Origin: a virus
Length of the DNA: 63,414 bases
IMG/VR virus record: IMGVR_UViG_3300045996_000494
Span: 1 to 63,414 of that record
Strand: one strand, 5' to 3'
In this document: piece by piece, positions 1-7,430 of the stretch
How positions within the stretch are numbered: position 1 is the first letter of the stretch
Layout of the letters: every line of letters begins with the position of its first letter
The notes under the pieces: model-generated
Told to the model about the DNA's origin: nothing
Seen by the model: the letters and a program-made list of their open reading frames with translations, nothing else
The model's database searches: none
Position numbers and translations under genes: made by a program

Positions 1-127
1 CTGGAGACGTTCGAGCAAGCCAACGCCCGCATCCGGCGCGTGGGCCAGAGCCACAAGCAGCAGATCATCATGTTCCAGTCGAGCGCCATTGAGCGCCGCA
101 TGTACTCCCGCCTGCGGGCGAAGAAGC
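1..127. repeat. Left copy of the 127-bp terminal direct repeat
   Basis: Bases 1-127 are identical to 63288-63414. The size is a common assembler k-mer, and the SNF2 reading frame continues exactly through the join, so this is best read as overlap from a circular or circularly permuted genome and not as a biological terminal repeat. Confidence 0.95.
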
Positions 128-180
128 AGGTGCAGGAGAACATCTTGGAGCTGTTCGCAGACGCAACGGAGGAAGGCTGA
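1..180 (+). CDS. SNF2-family helicase, C-terminal part (continues from the right end)
   Basis: The first 59 codons of the window are in frame with the gene starting at 61911 once the circle is closed. They carry helicase motif VI (QANARIRRVGQ near the start) and a helical tail ending in a TGA at 178-180. The complete protein is about 518 residues. Its stop overlaps the ATG of the next small gene (ATGA at 180), so the two are probably translationally coupled. Confidence 0.93.
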   Translation: METFEQANARIRRVGQSHKQQIIMFQSSAIERRMYSRLRAKKQVQENILELFADATEEG

Positions 181-344
181 TGACGTACGTGATCCTGATC
201 TATGTCGCCATGCTGGCTAACCAGCCAATCGCGGTGCCCGGCGGTGTGTGGAGGGGCATCGACGGAGCCGAGCAATGCCGGATCGAGGCGCGCATTCGCA
301 ACACACGAGAGCGGGGTTGGCACTGCATTGAGATAGCAGAATGA
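180..344 (+). CDS. Small hypothetical protein with hydrophobic N-terminus (54 aa)
   Basis: The ATG overlaps the helicase stop by ATGA. The N-terminal 15 or so residues are hydrophobic (MTYVILIYVAMLANQP). A polar segment with two cysteines (QCRIEAR and WHCIE) follows. This could be a short membrane-anchored or secreted peptide with one disulfide. No family recognised. The next gene is about 20 bp downstream, after a copy of the dispersed palindromic element. Confidence 0.6.
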   Translation: MTYVILIYVAMLANQPIAVPGGVWRGIDGAEQCRIEARIRNTRERGWHCIEIAE

Positions 345-345
345 C

Positions 346-363
346 CTAACCCTAGGGGGTAAC
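346..363. repeat. Dispersed palindromic element, intergenic copy
   Basis: TAACCCTAGGGGGTAA lies immediately before the ATG at 365 and supplies the purine-rich Shine-Dalgarno arm (GGGGGTAA). This is the form typical of the early arm. Confidence 0.7.
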
Positions 364-364
364 C

Positions 365-706
365 ATGCTGAAAGTGATTAACGGCGTCGCTCGCAAGAGT
401 GCCGAGTTCGAGAAGCGCCGTGTGTCGTTCGTGTGCATCGCGCCGCAAAGCGTGCAGATCATAAGCGGACAGATGATGGTGAAGCGCCGGGAAACGCCCG
501 GCGCAATGCCGCCCGAGTTCTACGGGCCGATCATGGCTGCGTGGGAGAACGTCCGCACCGCGTACCCGGAGGCAACCGCCGATCTCAAGGTGATAGGTGC
601 CTTGATCGCTGTGCCCGAAGGTTCGTTCCGTGGTCACATCGACTGGGTGAGAGACAGCGCCCCGAAGGTGATCGAGCATCAACCCAGTAACGAAGATGGA
701 GCCTAA
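365..706 (+). CDS. Hypothetical early protein (113 aa)
   Basis: The start is chosen from the GGGGGTAA ribosome-binding sequence. The protein is soluble and mixed-charge (LKVINGVARKSAEFEKR at the N-terminus), with no membrane segment or known motif. It sits between the helicase end and the 138-aa gene in the replication operon, and its TAA is followed by another palindromic element that primes the next gene. Function unknown. Confidence 0.75.
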   Translation: MLKVINGVARKSAEFEKRRVSFVCIAPQSVQIISGQMMVKRRETPGAMPPEFYGPIMAAWENVRTAYPEATADLKVIGALIAVPEGSFRGHIDWVRDSAPKVIEHQPSNEDGA

Positions 707-721
707 CCCCAGGAGGTAAAC

Positions 722-1138
722 GTGACGCAAAACACCTCACCCCAGGTGAACTTCGAGAAGATGATCGGTGCTTATATCACGCTGCGGGACTGGCTCGACG
801 CCAAGAAGAAAGCGTACGAGGAAGAGATCGAGCCACGCAAGCAGCAGCTCGAAGCGCTGAACGAGTTGTTGTTGAAGAAGCTCAACGTCACTGGTCAAAA
901 CACTGCGCGTACCGAAGCCGGCACTGCCTATAAGAAGGTCTGGCACTCGGCTACCGTCGCCGACAAGGATGCCTTCATGCGTCACGTGATCGGCACGCAG
1001 GACTGGGACTTGATCGACTGGCGGGCGAACAAGACCGCCGTCGTGGACTGCGTGAAGGAAAACCAAGAACCCCCGCCGGGCATCAACTACTCGTCGGGCT
1101 ATGATGTGGGCGTGCGTCGCCCCGGAAAGGACGACTGA
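722..1138 (+). CDS. Hypothetical replication-region protein (138 aa), GTG start
   Basis: A GTG start follows AGGAGGTAAAC. The N-terminal half is a charged amphipathic helix, probably coiled coil (residues about 20-60, rich in K, E and L). The C-terminal part contains WDLIDWRANKTAVVD and ends in a basic/acidic tail. Proteins of this layout are common next to phage ssDNA-binding and primase genes, but I cannot assign a function. The stop overlaps the next ATG by TGATG at 1138. Confidence 0.8.
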   Translation: MTQNTSPQVNFEKMIGAYITLRDWLDAKKKAYEEEIEPRKQQLEALNELLLKKLNVTGQNTARTEAGTAYKKVWHSATVADKDAFMRHVIGTQDWDLIDWRANKTAVVDCVKENQEPPPGINYSSGYDVGVRRPGKDD

Positions 1139-2421
1139 TGACACCGACTACCTCTCAACAGGCACTCGCAGTGCTGGCTCAGCAGCGGCTGGGTCAGCTC
1201 CCCGCCGTGTTCCGAGATCGTCTCGGGCAGGGCAAGCTCAACGAGGACATGGCGTCTGGCATCACTGCCGGCTTCGCCATCCTGTCGTTCCGCGGCAAGG
1301 CGTGGCGCGTCAAGCACCGCGGCGAAGAGCGCGTCATGCTCAAGCCCGACAACTCGCCAGTCTACAAAATCGAGGTGGTGATCGTTCGCACCTCCCCGAA
1401 CCTCTCGAAGGTGTGGTACGAGCACGGTTACGTGGAGGGCTCGACAGCGCCGCCGGATTGCTGGTCGGTCGACGGCAAGAAGCCGGACCCTGCCTCGCCC
1501 AAGCTGCAGAACCCCACCTGCGCCGGCTGCAAGTGGAACGCTTGGGGCTCCTCGCGCTCGCAAGCGGGAAGCGGCAAGGGTAAGGACTGTGCCGACAGCA
1601 AGCGCCTCGCCATTGTGCCGCTGCAGGACATCGACAACGAAATCCACGGCGGGCCAATGATGCTGCGCGTGCCGCCGGCCTCGCTTGCGGACTTGCTCGG
1701 CTATGCCAACTCGCTGGAGCAGATCGGCTACCCCTACTACGCGGTTGGGACGGCAATCAGCTTCGACGTGAACGCGGAGTACCCGAAGCTCATCTTCGAG
1801 CCGCTCCGTGCGCTCACCGAGGAGGAAGCGGAGAAGGTCGCTAAGCTGCAGGGAAGCGACATCGTGGATCGCATCATCTCGGCGGCGGTCGAGGCGGTGA
1901 CGACTGACGGCACGGACACCACCCACATTCAGCCCGTGCCGGCTGGGGCCACAGTTCCGCTAGTGTTGCCCCCAGATAAGCCGAAACCAGAACCGGCAGC
2001 GGCGCAGCCTACCCCGCAGGGTAACGATATGCGGGCGCAGATGCGGGCCATGGGGCTCAGCGAGCAGCAGATCATCGCGGCGCTCGGACCGGAGCCCAAG
2101 CCTGAACCACCGGCCGATCCGCGGATTGCACAGCTCAAGGCAATGGGGTTCGACGATGCGAAGATCGCGCAAATCCTTGGCGCACCGGCCGAGCCAGTTC
2201 CTGCGCCCGCTCCCGCGCCGGCCCCGGCCCCAACTCCGCAGCCCCGAACCAGACAAGGACGCAAGCCCAAAGAGGCCGCTAACGGGGCTCAGGAGCCTCC
2301 TGCAGCGCCTCCGGCGCCGGCTACCCCTGTGACGCCCGCCCCTGCGCCGCAGGCCGCTGGCGAGCTTCCGGCTGGCTTTGACGACCTACTTGACGGTATC
2401 ATGGCTGAGACGAAGCAATAA
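1138..2421 (+). CDS. Putative ssDNA-binding or replication accessory protein with zinc element and SSB-like acidic tail (427 aa)
   Basis: Residues about 30-215 look globular. They contain the cysteine cluster NPTCAGCKWNAWGS...GKDCADSKR (about 122-148), reminiscent of a zinc-binding insert in phage ssDNA-binding proteins. Residues about 265-410 are an Ala/Pro-rich linker carrying two related helical repeats (MRAMGLSEQQIIAALG and LKAMGFDDAKIAQILG) that resemble UBA/CUE-type motifs. The final residues (GFDDLLDGIMAETKQ) are acidic and hydrophobic, like the partner-recruiting tail of SSB proteins. It lies directly upstream of the primase-helicase. The ssDNA role is inference; the linker and repeats are directly visible. 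Confidence 0.7.
   Translation: MTPTTSQQALAVLAQQRLGQLPAVFRDRLGQGKLNEDMASGITAGFAILSFRGKAWRVKHRGEERVMLKPDNSPVYKIEVVIVRTSPNLSKVWYEHGYVEGSTAPPDCWSVDGKKPDPASPKLQNPTCAGCKWNAWGSSRSQAGSGKGKDCADSKRLAIVPLQDIDNEIHGGPMMLRVPPASLADLLGYANSLEQIGYPYYAVGTAISFDVNAEYPKLIFEPLRALTEEEAEKVAKLQGSDIVDRIISAAVEAVTTDGTDTTHIQPVPAGATVPLVLPPDKPKPEPAAAQPTPQGNDMRAQMRAMGLSEQQIIAALGPEPKPEPPADPRIAQLKAMGFDDAKIAQILGAPAEPVPAPAPAPAPAPTPQPRTRQGRKPKEAANGAQEPPAAPPAPATPVTPAPAPQAAGELPAGFDDLLDGIMAETKQ
2009..2024. repeat. Dispersed palindromic element inside a gene
   Basis: CTACCCCGCAGGGTAA lies within the linker of the 427-aa protein and encodes the PTPQGN stretch. It shows that the palindrome also occurs in coding sequence far from any start codon. 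Confidence 0.7.
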
Positions 2422-2471
2422 CAACGAGAGGGCGGGGGTCTCCCCGCCCTTCCTCACCCCGAGGAAACGAC

Positions 2472-5396
2472 ATGGACAACCTGCGGCTCTTCTTGTCCCG
2501 CATCCTGCCGTGGCCGCTCGACGGTAGCTACGTGAACATTCACTGGACCTTCCAAGGCGCTGGCTTCGACAGGCCGGCGTGGTCCGGCCGCGCGTGCACC
2601 ACCGTGGACGAGTGCGTCCGCACCGTAGAGTGGGTGCAGCGCATGCCCGACACTAGGGACTTCTACGTCTGTGTCTCGACGCAGAGCGCGTGCATTGAGG
2701 AGGTGGCGAAGAAGAGCGGCCGCACCGTGCGCAAGGCGGTGCGCAGCCAGCAGAACGCGACCGGCGTGCGCTCCCTGTTCATCGACGTGGACGTGAAGGG
2801 CGGCAAGCACAAGACCGGCTATGAGGACGGTGCCGAGGCTGGCCGTGCCGTCGTCAAGTTCTGCGTCGACGCCGGCATCCCGCGGCCGACGTTGTTCGTC
2901 TCGACTGGCTCCGGCGGCTTGCACCTCTACTGGACCCTGGAGCGCGCTCTGCCGGTGCCCGAGTGGCAACCCCTTGCGAACGCCCTGGCTGAGGCTACGC
3001 GGCGTTTCGGGCTCCAGGCCGACACGGGAGTGACCGTGGACGCGGCGCGCGTCATGCGCCTCCCTGAGACCAAACACAGCCACACCGGCAAGCTGGCGAC
3101 CATGTCCGTGCCGCACATGCTGCAGCACGACTACACCGTCGACCAGATGCGCAGCGCGCTCGCTCCGTACATGGGCGCGCAAGTCATCCCTCTCACCCCC
3201 CGAGGTAACAACGCGCCAACCGGAGCTAACGCTGATCTCGCCGGAGGCATCGAAACGCCAAAGGCCCCACCTGTAGCTGCACGCTCGATGGCTGACGCAG
3301 GATGCGGCTTCGTACGACGTGCGCTTGATACCGGCGGCGCCGACTATGCCAACCCCCTTTGGAACCTTACGACACTCGTTGCCACCTTTACCGAAGGTGG
3401 ACGGGCTGACGCTCACGCGATGGCTAAGGGGCACCCCACCTATGTCCCGCAAGAAACGGACGACCTCTACGACCGCAAGCTCAGGGAGCGGGACGAGAAA
3501 AACCTCGGCTGGCCCTCCTGTCAGTCGGTGGAGAATGCGGGCTGCGTTGAATGCCGGACTTGCCCTCTCAAAGGCCCAGGTACACGACCCCTACAGTTCG
3601 GACGACCTACCCCGGCCGTTCCCCTGGCACCCATGGCCGGTGCCGGAGCAGGAGGATCAGGACAGGGACTAGAGCTGCCGCCGCGTTACGTCCGCAGCCC
3701 GAGCGGCTTGGTCCAGCACATTGTCATCAACCCTAAGACGGGAGCGAGCAGCCTAGTCGATGTCGTCGGGTGTCCGATTGAGAACGGGTGGATGCAGGAC
3801 AACCCGTGGACGATCCACTTCACCGCTACGGTCGGGCACCGCAAGACGCAAGTTAGCGTCACCACGGCGCAGGCCAATTCGAGCGAGGGCTTCGCGAAAG
3901 AGATGGGCCACTACGGCATCCCGCTCAACGGCGACACCTCGAAGCTATTCAGGGAGTTCATCGTGGCTTGGCAGACCAAACTCCAACAGATCAAGGATGC
4001 GGTTGTGTCATCGGCACCGTTCGGTTGGTCAGAACCGGCGGGTGAAATCAACGGCTTCGCCTACGGTGGACGCGTGTGGCAGAAGAACGGAGACAAGCCA
4101 GCGTCCAACCCCGACCCCGAGGTGATCAAGCAGTTTACCCCCCAGGGTGACCTAGAGGTTTGGCGCGAGGCGGCGAGGATGATCACCGACTTACGGACGC
4201 CAGAGCGTGATGCGTTCCTAGCCGCGTCGTTCGGCGCCCCGCTGGTCCGGCTGATCGGACTGCGCGGCCTCCTGATCGCAGCTTTCTCCACAGACAGCGG
4301 CGCGTTCAAGTCCACGTCAATGGCAGTGGCGCAGGCGATATGGGGCAACCCGCAGACCGCGATGCAGCAGCTCGACGACACGCAGAATGGCGTGTTCAAG
4401 AAGCTCGGACAGCTGCAGGCGCTACCTATGCTGTGGGACGAGCTGCAGTCCAACGAGGACACACAGAAGTTCGTCAATCTGACCTTCCGCATGAGCGGCG
4501 GCAAAGAGAAAACGCGCATGTCGTCGGACACATCGTTGAGACAGTCCGGCCTGTGGCAGACCCTCTTGATGTCAGCGTCGAACGTGTCAGTGCTCGACTA
4601 CATCGCCCGCGCCAACAAGACTACGACCGCCGGCATCTACCGTGTGTTCGAGTACGAGATGCAGCCGATCCCCTCTACGAAGAGCATGGTCGCTGCCCAG
4701 CAGCAGGTAGCCAAACTCAATAGTCACTTCGGTCAAGCTGGACTGGTCTACGCAAAGTTCTTAGGCTCGAACTACGACACCATCGAGAAGGATGTCACCG
4801 CCCTCTTCGACAAGCTGGAGAACAAGCTCAACATCCGCAAGGAAGAACGGTTCTGGGTGGGCAGCATCGTGGCTCTCTATTGGGGTGCGGTCTATGCCAA
4901 CCGGTTGGAGCTAACCGATATAGACTTGCCGGCCCTGCTTAAGTTCTTGATCGCTACACTACAACGCATGCGCGGCGAAGTATCGCAGAAGCCTGTCAAC
5001 ATGACCGGTACCTCCGCTATCGGCAGCGTGGTGATGCAGTTTCTACGTGAGCGGCAGACCAAACACATGCTCCGCACCAACAAGATGCACACCCAGCGGG
5101 GTAAGCCGCCAGCCAACTCGATCAAGGTGACAGGCGACACGTCGAAGCTCGACGGCATCCAGATACACTTCGCCGACGAGAGCAAGCTCATGCGGGTAGC
5201 GTCGTCGCCGTTCCGCGACTGGGCGCACGAGAACAGCTACAGCCCGCACACGTTGATTGGCGCGCTGAAGCGCGAGTTCGGCGTGAAGGAAATCCAGGGG
5301 CGGCTAGGCGGCGGGACGCCTTACGTCAGCATGGTGGAGTACGTGTTGGAGTTCGACCTGAACAACCCAGCGCTGGCTGCCATACTGGAGTACTGA
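2472..5396 (+). CDS. Primase-helicase fusion (AEP-type primase plus DUF927-like ATPase, 974 aa)
   Basis: The N-terminal domain resembles archaeo-eukaryotic or RepB-type primases, with LFIDVDV (about residue 102) and STGSGGLHLYW (about 146) fitting the catalytic acid and histidine/serine motifs. A cysteine-rich stretch (CQSVENAGCVECRTCP, about 348-363) may bind zinc. The C-terminal half matches the DUF927/D5-like helicase layout. It has a P-loop-like segment TDSGAFKSTS (about 606) that departs from GxxxxGKS/T, and a Walker B candidate LPMLWDEL (about 651). The likely role is priming and unwinding at the phage replication fork, with the family A polymerase encoded at 58308. The ATG follows GAGGAAACGAC. 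Confidence 0.87.
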   Translation: MDNLRLFLSRILPWPLDGSYVNIHWTFQGAGFDRPAWSGRACTTVDECVRTVEWVQRMPDTRDFYVCVSTQSACIEEVAKKSGRTVRKAVRSQQNATGVRSLFIDVDVKGGKHKTGYEDGAEAGRAVVKFCVDAGIPRPTLFVSTGSGGLHLYWTLERALPVPEWQPLANALAEATRRFGLQADTGVTVDAARVMRLPETKHSHTGKLATMSVPHMLQHDYTVDQMRSALAPYMGAQVIPLTPRGNNAPTGANADLAGGIETPKAPPVAARSMADAGCGFVRRALDTGGADYANPLWNLTTLVATFTEGGRADAHAMAKGHPTYVPQETDDLYDRKLRERDEKNLGWPSCQSVENAGCVECRTCPLKGPGTRPLQFGRPTPAVPLAPMAGAGAGGSGQGLELPPRYVRSPSGLVQHIVINPKTGASSLVDVVGCPIENGWMQDNPWTIHFTATVGHRKTQVSVTTAQANSSEGFAKEMGHYGIPLNGDTSKLFREFIVAWQTKLQQIKDAVVSSAPFGWSEPAGEINGFAYGGRVWQKNGDKPASNPDPEVIKQFTPQGDLEVWREAARMITDLRTPERDAFLAASFGAPLVRLIGLRGLLIAAFSTDSGAFKSTSMAVAQAIWGNPQTAMQQLDDTQNGVFKKLGQLQALPMLWDELQSNEDTQKFVNLTFRMSGGKEKTRMSSDTSLRQSGLWQTLLMSASNVSVLDYIARANKTTTAGIYRVFEYEMQPIPSTKSMVAAQQQVAKLNSHFGQAGLVYAKFLGSNYDTIEKDVTALFDKLENKLNIRKEERFWVGSIVALYWGAVYANRLELTDIDLPALLKFLIATLQRMRGEVSQKPVNMTGTSAIGSVVMQFLRERQTKHMLRTNKMHTQRGKPPANSIKVTGDTSKLDGIQIHFADESKLMRVASSPFRDWAHENSYSPHTLIGALKREFGVKEIQGRLGGGTPYVSMVEYVLEFDLNNPALAAILEY

Positions 5397-5397
5397 G

Positions 5398-5517
5398 ATG
5401 AAGGTCCAGCCGATCTTTGCGTGGTACGACCTGTGGGTGGGGGCGTTCTGGGATCGCTAGAAGCGCAAGCTCTACATCCTACCCCTGCCATGCATAGGCG
5501 TTGTGATCTCGTTCTGA
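5398..5517 (+). pseudogene. Short WYDLWVGAFWDR-type protein split by an in-frame TAG (20 + 18 aa)
   Basis: The ATG is two bases after the primase stop. The frame reads MKVQPIFAWYDLWVGAFWDR, then TAG (5458-5460), then KRKLYILPLPCIGVVISF and TGA. Across the TAG it matches a short phage protein type I know from memory (WYDLWVGxYWDRxKRxLYxxPLPxxG), so the amber codon probably replaced a sense codon. Other genes here end in TAG (48462, 52567), so TAG is not generally reassigned. It is either a recent nonsense mutation, a sequencing error, or a site of readthrough. Confidence 0.65.
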
Positions 5518-5570
5518 TAAGCTGGCTTCGTAGAGTTGCGTATGCGTACCCTCAACTGATGGAGTGTGAA

Positions 5571-5807
5571 ATGAGACTGCTCTTAGTGTGCATGTTTGTG
5601 ATGGCCTCGTCTGCGGTCTATGCGCAGGGCCATCTTCCCGAGGACTGCGACAAGGTTCGCGGCGAGATCATTTGCGTCGATCCCGTTGGGAACTCGGAGA
5701 ACTCTGACGGCCAGAGCCAGGAGGTTGACACGACCTCTCGCGGCAACTTGACCAACAAGCAGGAATGTTCCGGCCCTGGCAGCGGCAGCTCCAGCGCTGG
5801 CTGCTGA
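5571..5807 (+). CDS. Small secreted or periplasmic protein with signal peptide (78 aa)
   Basis: The start has GGAG upstream and opens with a good signal peptide: a basic N-terminus, a hydrophobic core (LLLVCMFVMASSAV) and an AQG-type cleavage site near residue 19. The mature part is acidic, Ser/Gly-rich, and has four cysteines (DC, IIC, EC, GC-terminal) that could form disulfides. It is the last gene of the plus-strand arm, directly before the terminator. Possible roles are superinfection exclusion or lysis support, but nothing in the sequence decides between them. Confidence 0.75.
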   Translation: MRLLLVCMFVMASSAVYAQGHLPEDCDKVRGEIICVDPVGNSENSDGQSQEVDTTSRGNLTNKQECSGPGSGSSSAGC

Positions 5808-5827
5808 AGCCAGCACAAAATGACTTC

Positions 5828-5855
5828 AACCCCGGCCTAACCGCCGGGGTTTTTT
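5828..5855 (+). terminator. Rho-independent terminator of the plus-strand arm
   Basis: A stem of AACCCCGGC and GCCGGGGTT with a short loop is followed directly by TTTT. It ends the long early/replication transcript in the convergent gap before the minus-strand late arm. Confidence 0.9.
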
Positions 5856-5963
5856 AATGCTAAGCTACTTACCCTGTGGGGGTAAGTCGTGTGGCCGAAG
5901 ATCAGGATGTCGCGCTCTACCTGCAGCTCGTGCGCGACATCATCGAGTCAGAGAAGCAGACCC

Positions 5964-6203
5964 TCAGCGCCATCCGCGGTTCGCAGACTTGGAGCGGATG
6001 CGTAGGTTCTTTGATCCATTGCCACCGCCATGGGCTAGGCGCTTTTTGTGGTCAACGTCTTTGCCCGCCACCGCCGACTTACCCTGTCGCTTTACAACCT
6101 CGGCCCGCGCCGCGTTGCGCTGCGCTCGCTTCTTGATCTGTTCGGGCGTGCCCTGGTAGTCGCGGTAGTGGCGAGCGTAATCTTCCTTCGTGGTGCGCCC
6201 CAT
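5964..6203 (-). CDS. Minimal HNH-like nuclease fold protein (79 aa)
   Basis: The C-terminal half has VDHKKRLAHGGGNGSKNLR followed by SKSANRGW, the spacing of phage HNH-type proteins (xDHxxPLxxGGxNxxxNLRxxxxxxNR). The N-terminus is a basic helix. The first HNH histidine pair and zinc knuckles of larger enzymes are absent, so it may be a reduced nuclease or only a DNA-binding fold. It is the last gene of the late transcript. The start is preceded by GGAGGAG. Confidence 0.75.
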   Translation of the reverse strand: MGRTTKEDYARHYRDYQGTPEQIKKRAQRNAARAEVVKRQGKSAVAGKDVDHKKRLAHGGGNGSKNLRIRSKSANRGWR

Positions 6204-6205
6204 AT

Positions 6206-6265
6206 CTACTCCTCCTCACCATTCCAAGGGTCGAGCCCAACGTCAATGAAGGTGTTCGGTCCCAT
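6206..6265 (-). CDS. Possible micro-protein (19 aa)
   Basis: ATG is three bases after the upstream TGA. The frame is MGPNTFIDVGLDPWNGEEE, and its last codons form the Shine-Dalgarno of the HNH gene. Position and tight packing favour translation, perhaps only as a coupling leader. Too short to classify. Confidence 0.35.
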   Translation of the reverse strand: MGPNTFIDVGLDPWNGEEE

Positions 6266-6268
6266 TGA

Positions 6269-6478
6269 TCAGTCCTCCGGTTTATTGCGCTCGCGGAAGC
6301 ATCCTGCGAGCCCATAGAAGAGGGCCACGGTGAGCGTGCCGAGACCTAAGCCGCTGGCGATGTCGAACCATCGATCCCGGCTGACCGGCCACACCAGCCA
6401 GACGGCAACGCCGACAAACGTGACTCCTATGGCGGTGAGGATAATGCTTAGTGAGTGATCGCGCCAGAGCCGTTTCAC
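6269..6478 (-). CDS. Two-helix membrane protein (69 aa), GTG start
   Basis: The GTG at 6478 overlaps the TGA of the upstream small gene (GTGA), which decides the start over longer alternatives. Two hydrophobic segments (SIILTAIGVTFVGVAVWLV and GLGLGTLTVALFYGLAG) are separated by a short polar loop, with a basic N-terminus (KRLWRD) and a charged C-terminus. It may be a holin-like or virion membrane protein, but it sits away from the endolysin. Function unknown. Confidence 0.65.
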   Translation of the reverse strand: MKRLWRDHSLSIILTAIGVTFVGVAVWLVWPVSRDRWFDIASGLGLGTLTVALFYGLAGCFRERNKPED

Positions 6479-6576
6479 CGGTAGATCACCCACGTCATGG
6501 CGAGCACCAACACGCAGAGCGCCAGCAGCCACGGCAACCCCCACCAGCTCTCGTTCACCAGCACCCCCCTAGTCAT
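6475..6576 (-). CDS. Single-pass membrane micro-protein (33 aa)
   Basis: MTRGVLVNESWWGLP is followed by a hydrophobic helix (WLLALCVLVLAMTWVIY). The start overlaps the preceding gene by 8 bp, and the stop shares GTGA with the next gene. A likely membrane peptide of the late operon; no family known. Confidence 0.6.
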   Translation of the reverse strand: MTRGVLVNESWWGLPWLLALCVLVLAMTWVIYR

Positions 6577-6811
6577 GCTTCCACCCTCCACAGTGAGCTA
6601 CTTCGTGGGCCACCGTATCCTCGCGCTCGTACTCCCGCGCGACGATCACTAGGCACTTTCGTCCAGTCCTATACGCGCAGCCTCGGGTCAGTACTCCGCG
6701 AATGTCGGCTTGGCAGATCACCTGCACCTGCGCGGACGGCAAGCGCTTCACGGTAGTCTGCCCGCGCCAGCGCTGAACGTACTCAGCCGGAGGCGGTCCC
6801 CAATCCATCAT
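6569..6811 (-). CDS. Small zinc metallopeptidase-like protein (80 aa)
   Basis: The C-terminus is HEVAHCGGWKHD, which fits HExxHxxGxxH with histidines at 69, 73 and 79 and the catalytic glutamate at 70. Small phage proteins ending in such a motif are widespread in alphaproteobacterial phages, but their substrate is unknown. There is no signal peptide. The ATG overlaps the end of the glycosyltransferase-like gene. Confidence 0.7.
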   Translation of the reverse strand: MMDWGPPPAEYVQRWRGQTTVKRLPSAQVQVICQADIRGVLTRGCAYRTGRKCLVIVAREYEREDTVAHEVAHCGGWKHD

Positions 6812-7272
6812 CCTTGCTCAACCCACCCGTCGTTCCTTTGGTGGCGCGTTGAAAGGTGTGTGACTGCCGGCCGGTGGGGGTGTGGCTCCAGCCCCTTCGC
6901 TCGCGCAGCGAACCATAGTCGTTGATCGAGCGTGTTCCAATGCGCTGGCTGGCTCCAGATGCAGGGCGTAGCGTCCATCAGGTCGGGCGTGATCTTAGTG
7001 CAGCCGAAGCCGTGGTAGATGCCTATCCCCCCATGGAGCTTGTAGGAGTAGGCGCCCCACGCGCAAGAGCACGCGAACAGCTCCTCGATAGCGCCCGGCC
7101 ACGGGATGATGTCGTGCTCGACGATGACGAACGGCTCGCCCTCTTGCCACAGCCGGTGCATGAGCTGGCGGTAGGCGTCGTCCCCGACGAGATGCACGTA
7201 CTCGGGGTCGTATGGCTCGGTGACCTGTAGCGTGACAGGGTGCAGCTCAACGTATGGGACGACGACCTTCAT
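6808..7272 (-). CDS. Glycosyltransferase-like protein (154 aa)
   Basis: The protein resembles a compact GT-A fold. An early nucleotide-sugar part leads to VEHDIIPWPGAIEEL (about residues 50-64), where the EHD acts like a DxD metal site. A later stretch YHGFGCTKITPDLM resembles an acceptor-site loop, and a histidine-rich tail follows. Phage enzymes of this type may modify DNA or cell-surface glycans. It lies among accessory genes at the end of the late operon, which does not distinguish the two. Confidence 0.6.
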   Translation of the reverse strand: MKVVVPYVELHPVTLQVTEPYDPEYVHLVGDDAYRQLMHRLWQEGEPFVIVEHDIIPWPGAIEELFACSCAWGAYSYKLHGGIGIYHGFGCTKITPDLMDATPCIWSQPAHWNTLDQRLWFAARAKGLEPHPHRPAVTHLSTRHQRNDGWVEQG

Positions 7273-7286
7273 GTTACCCCACGAGG

Positions 7287-7430
7287 TTACTTTTTCTTTT
7301 TGCCCTTGCGCTTGTCGGCCTCGTGGAACTCCTTCGCCACCGACCGGTCCATGCCGACCTTCTTGGCGAAGGATGGAGAGTTAGCCGCGGCGGCCATGAA
7401 CTTCTTCTGCTTCTTAGACTTGCTTGGCAT
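7287..7430 (-). CDS. Small basic phage protein (47 aa)
   Basis: MPSKSKKQKKFMAAAANSPS opens a lysine-rich protein ending KRKGKKKK. I recognise this as a conserved small phage protein type (PSKSxKQxKFMAAAANxPxFAKKxG), though its role is not established. Its basic charge suggests nucleic acid binding. Its start overlaps the upstream Acb2-like gene by 17 bp. Confidence 0.8.
   Translation of the reverse strand: MPSKSKKQKKFMAAAANSPSFAKKVGMDRSVAKEFHEADKRKGKKKK

Noticed and set aside
5458-5460. Possible genome-wide reassignment of TAG to a sense codon
   Set aside because: Genes ending at 48462 and 52567 use TAG as a proper stop, and no suppressor tRNA was seen.
5876-6136. Plus-strand frame after the terminator, whose first 37 codons look protein-like
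   Set aside because: It runs antisense through the HNH-like gene for most of its length and lies downstream of a strong terminator; the minus-strand gene has the better motif and ribosome site.
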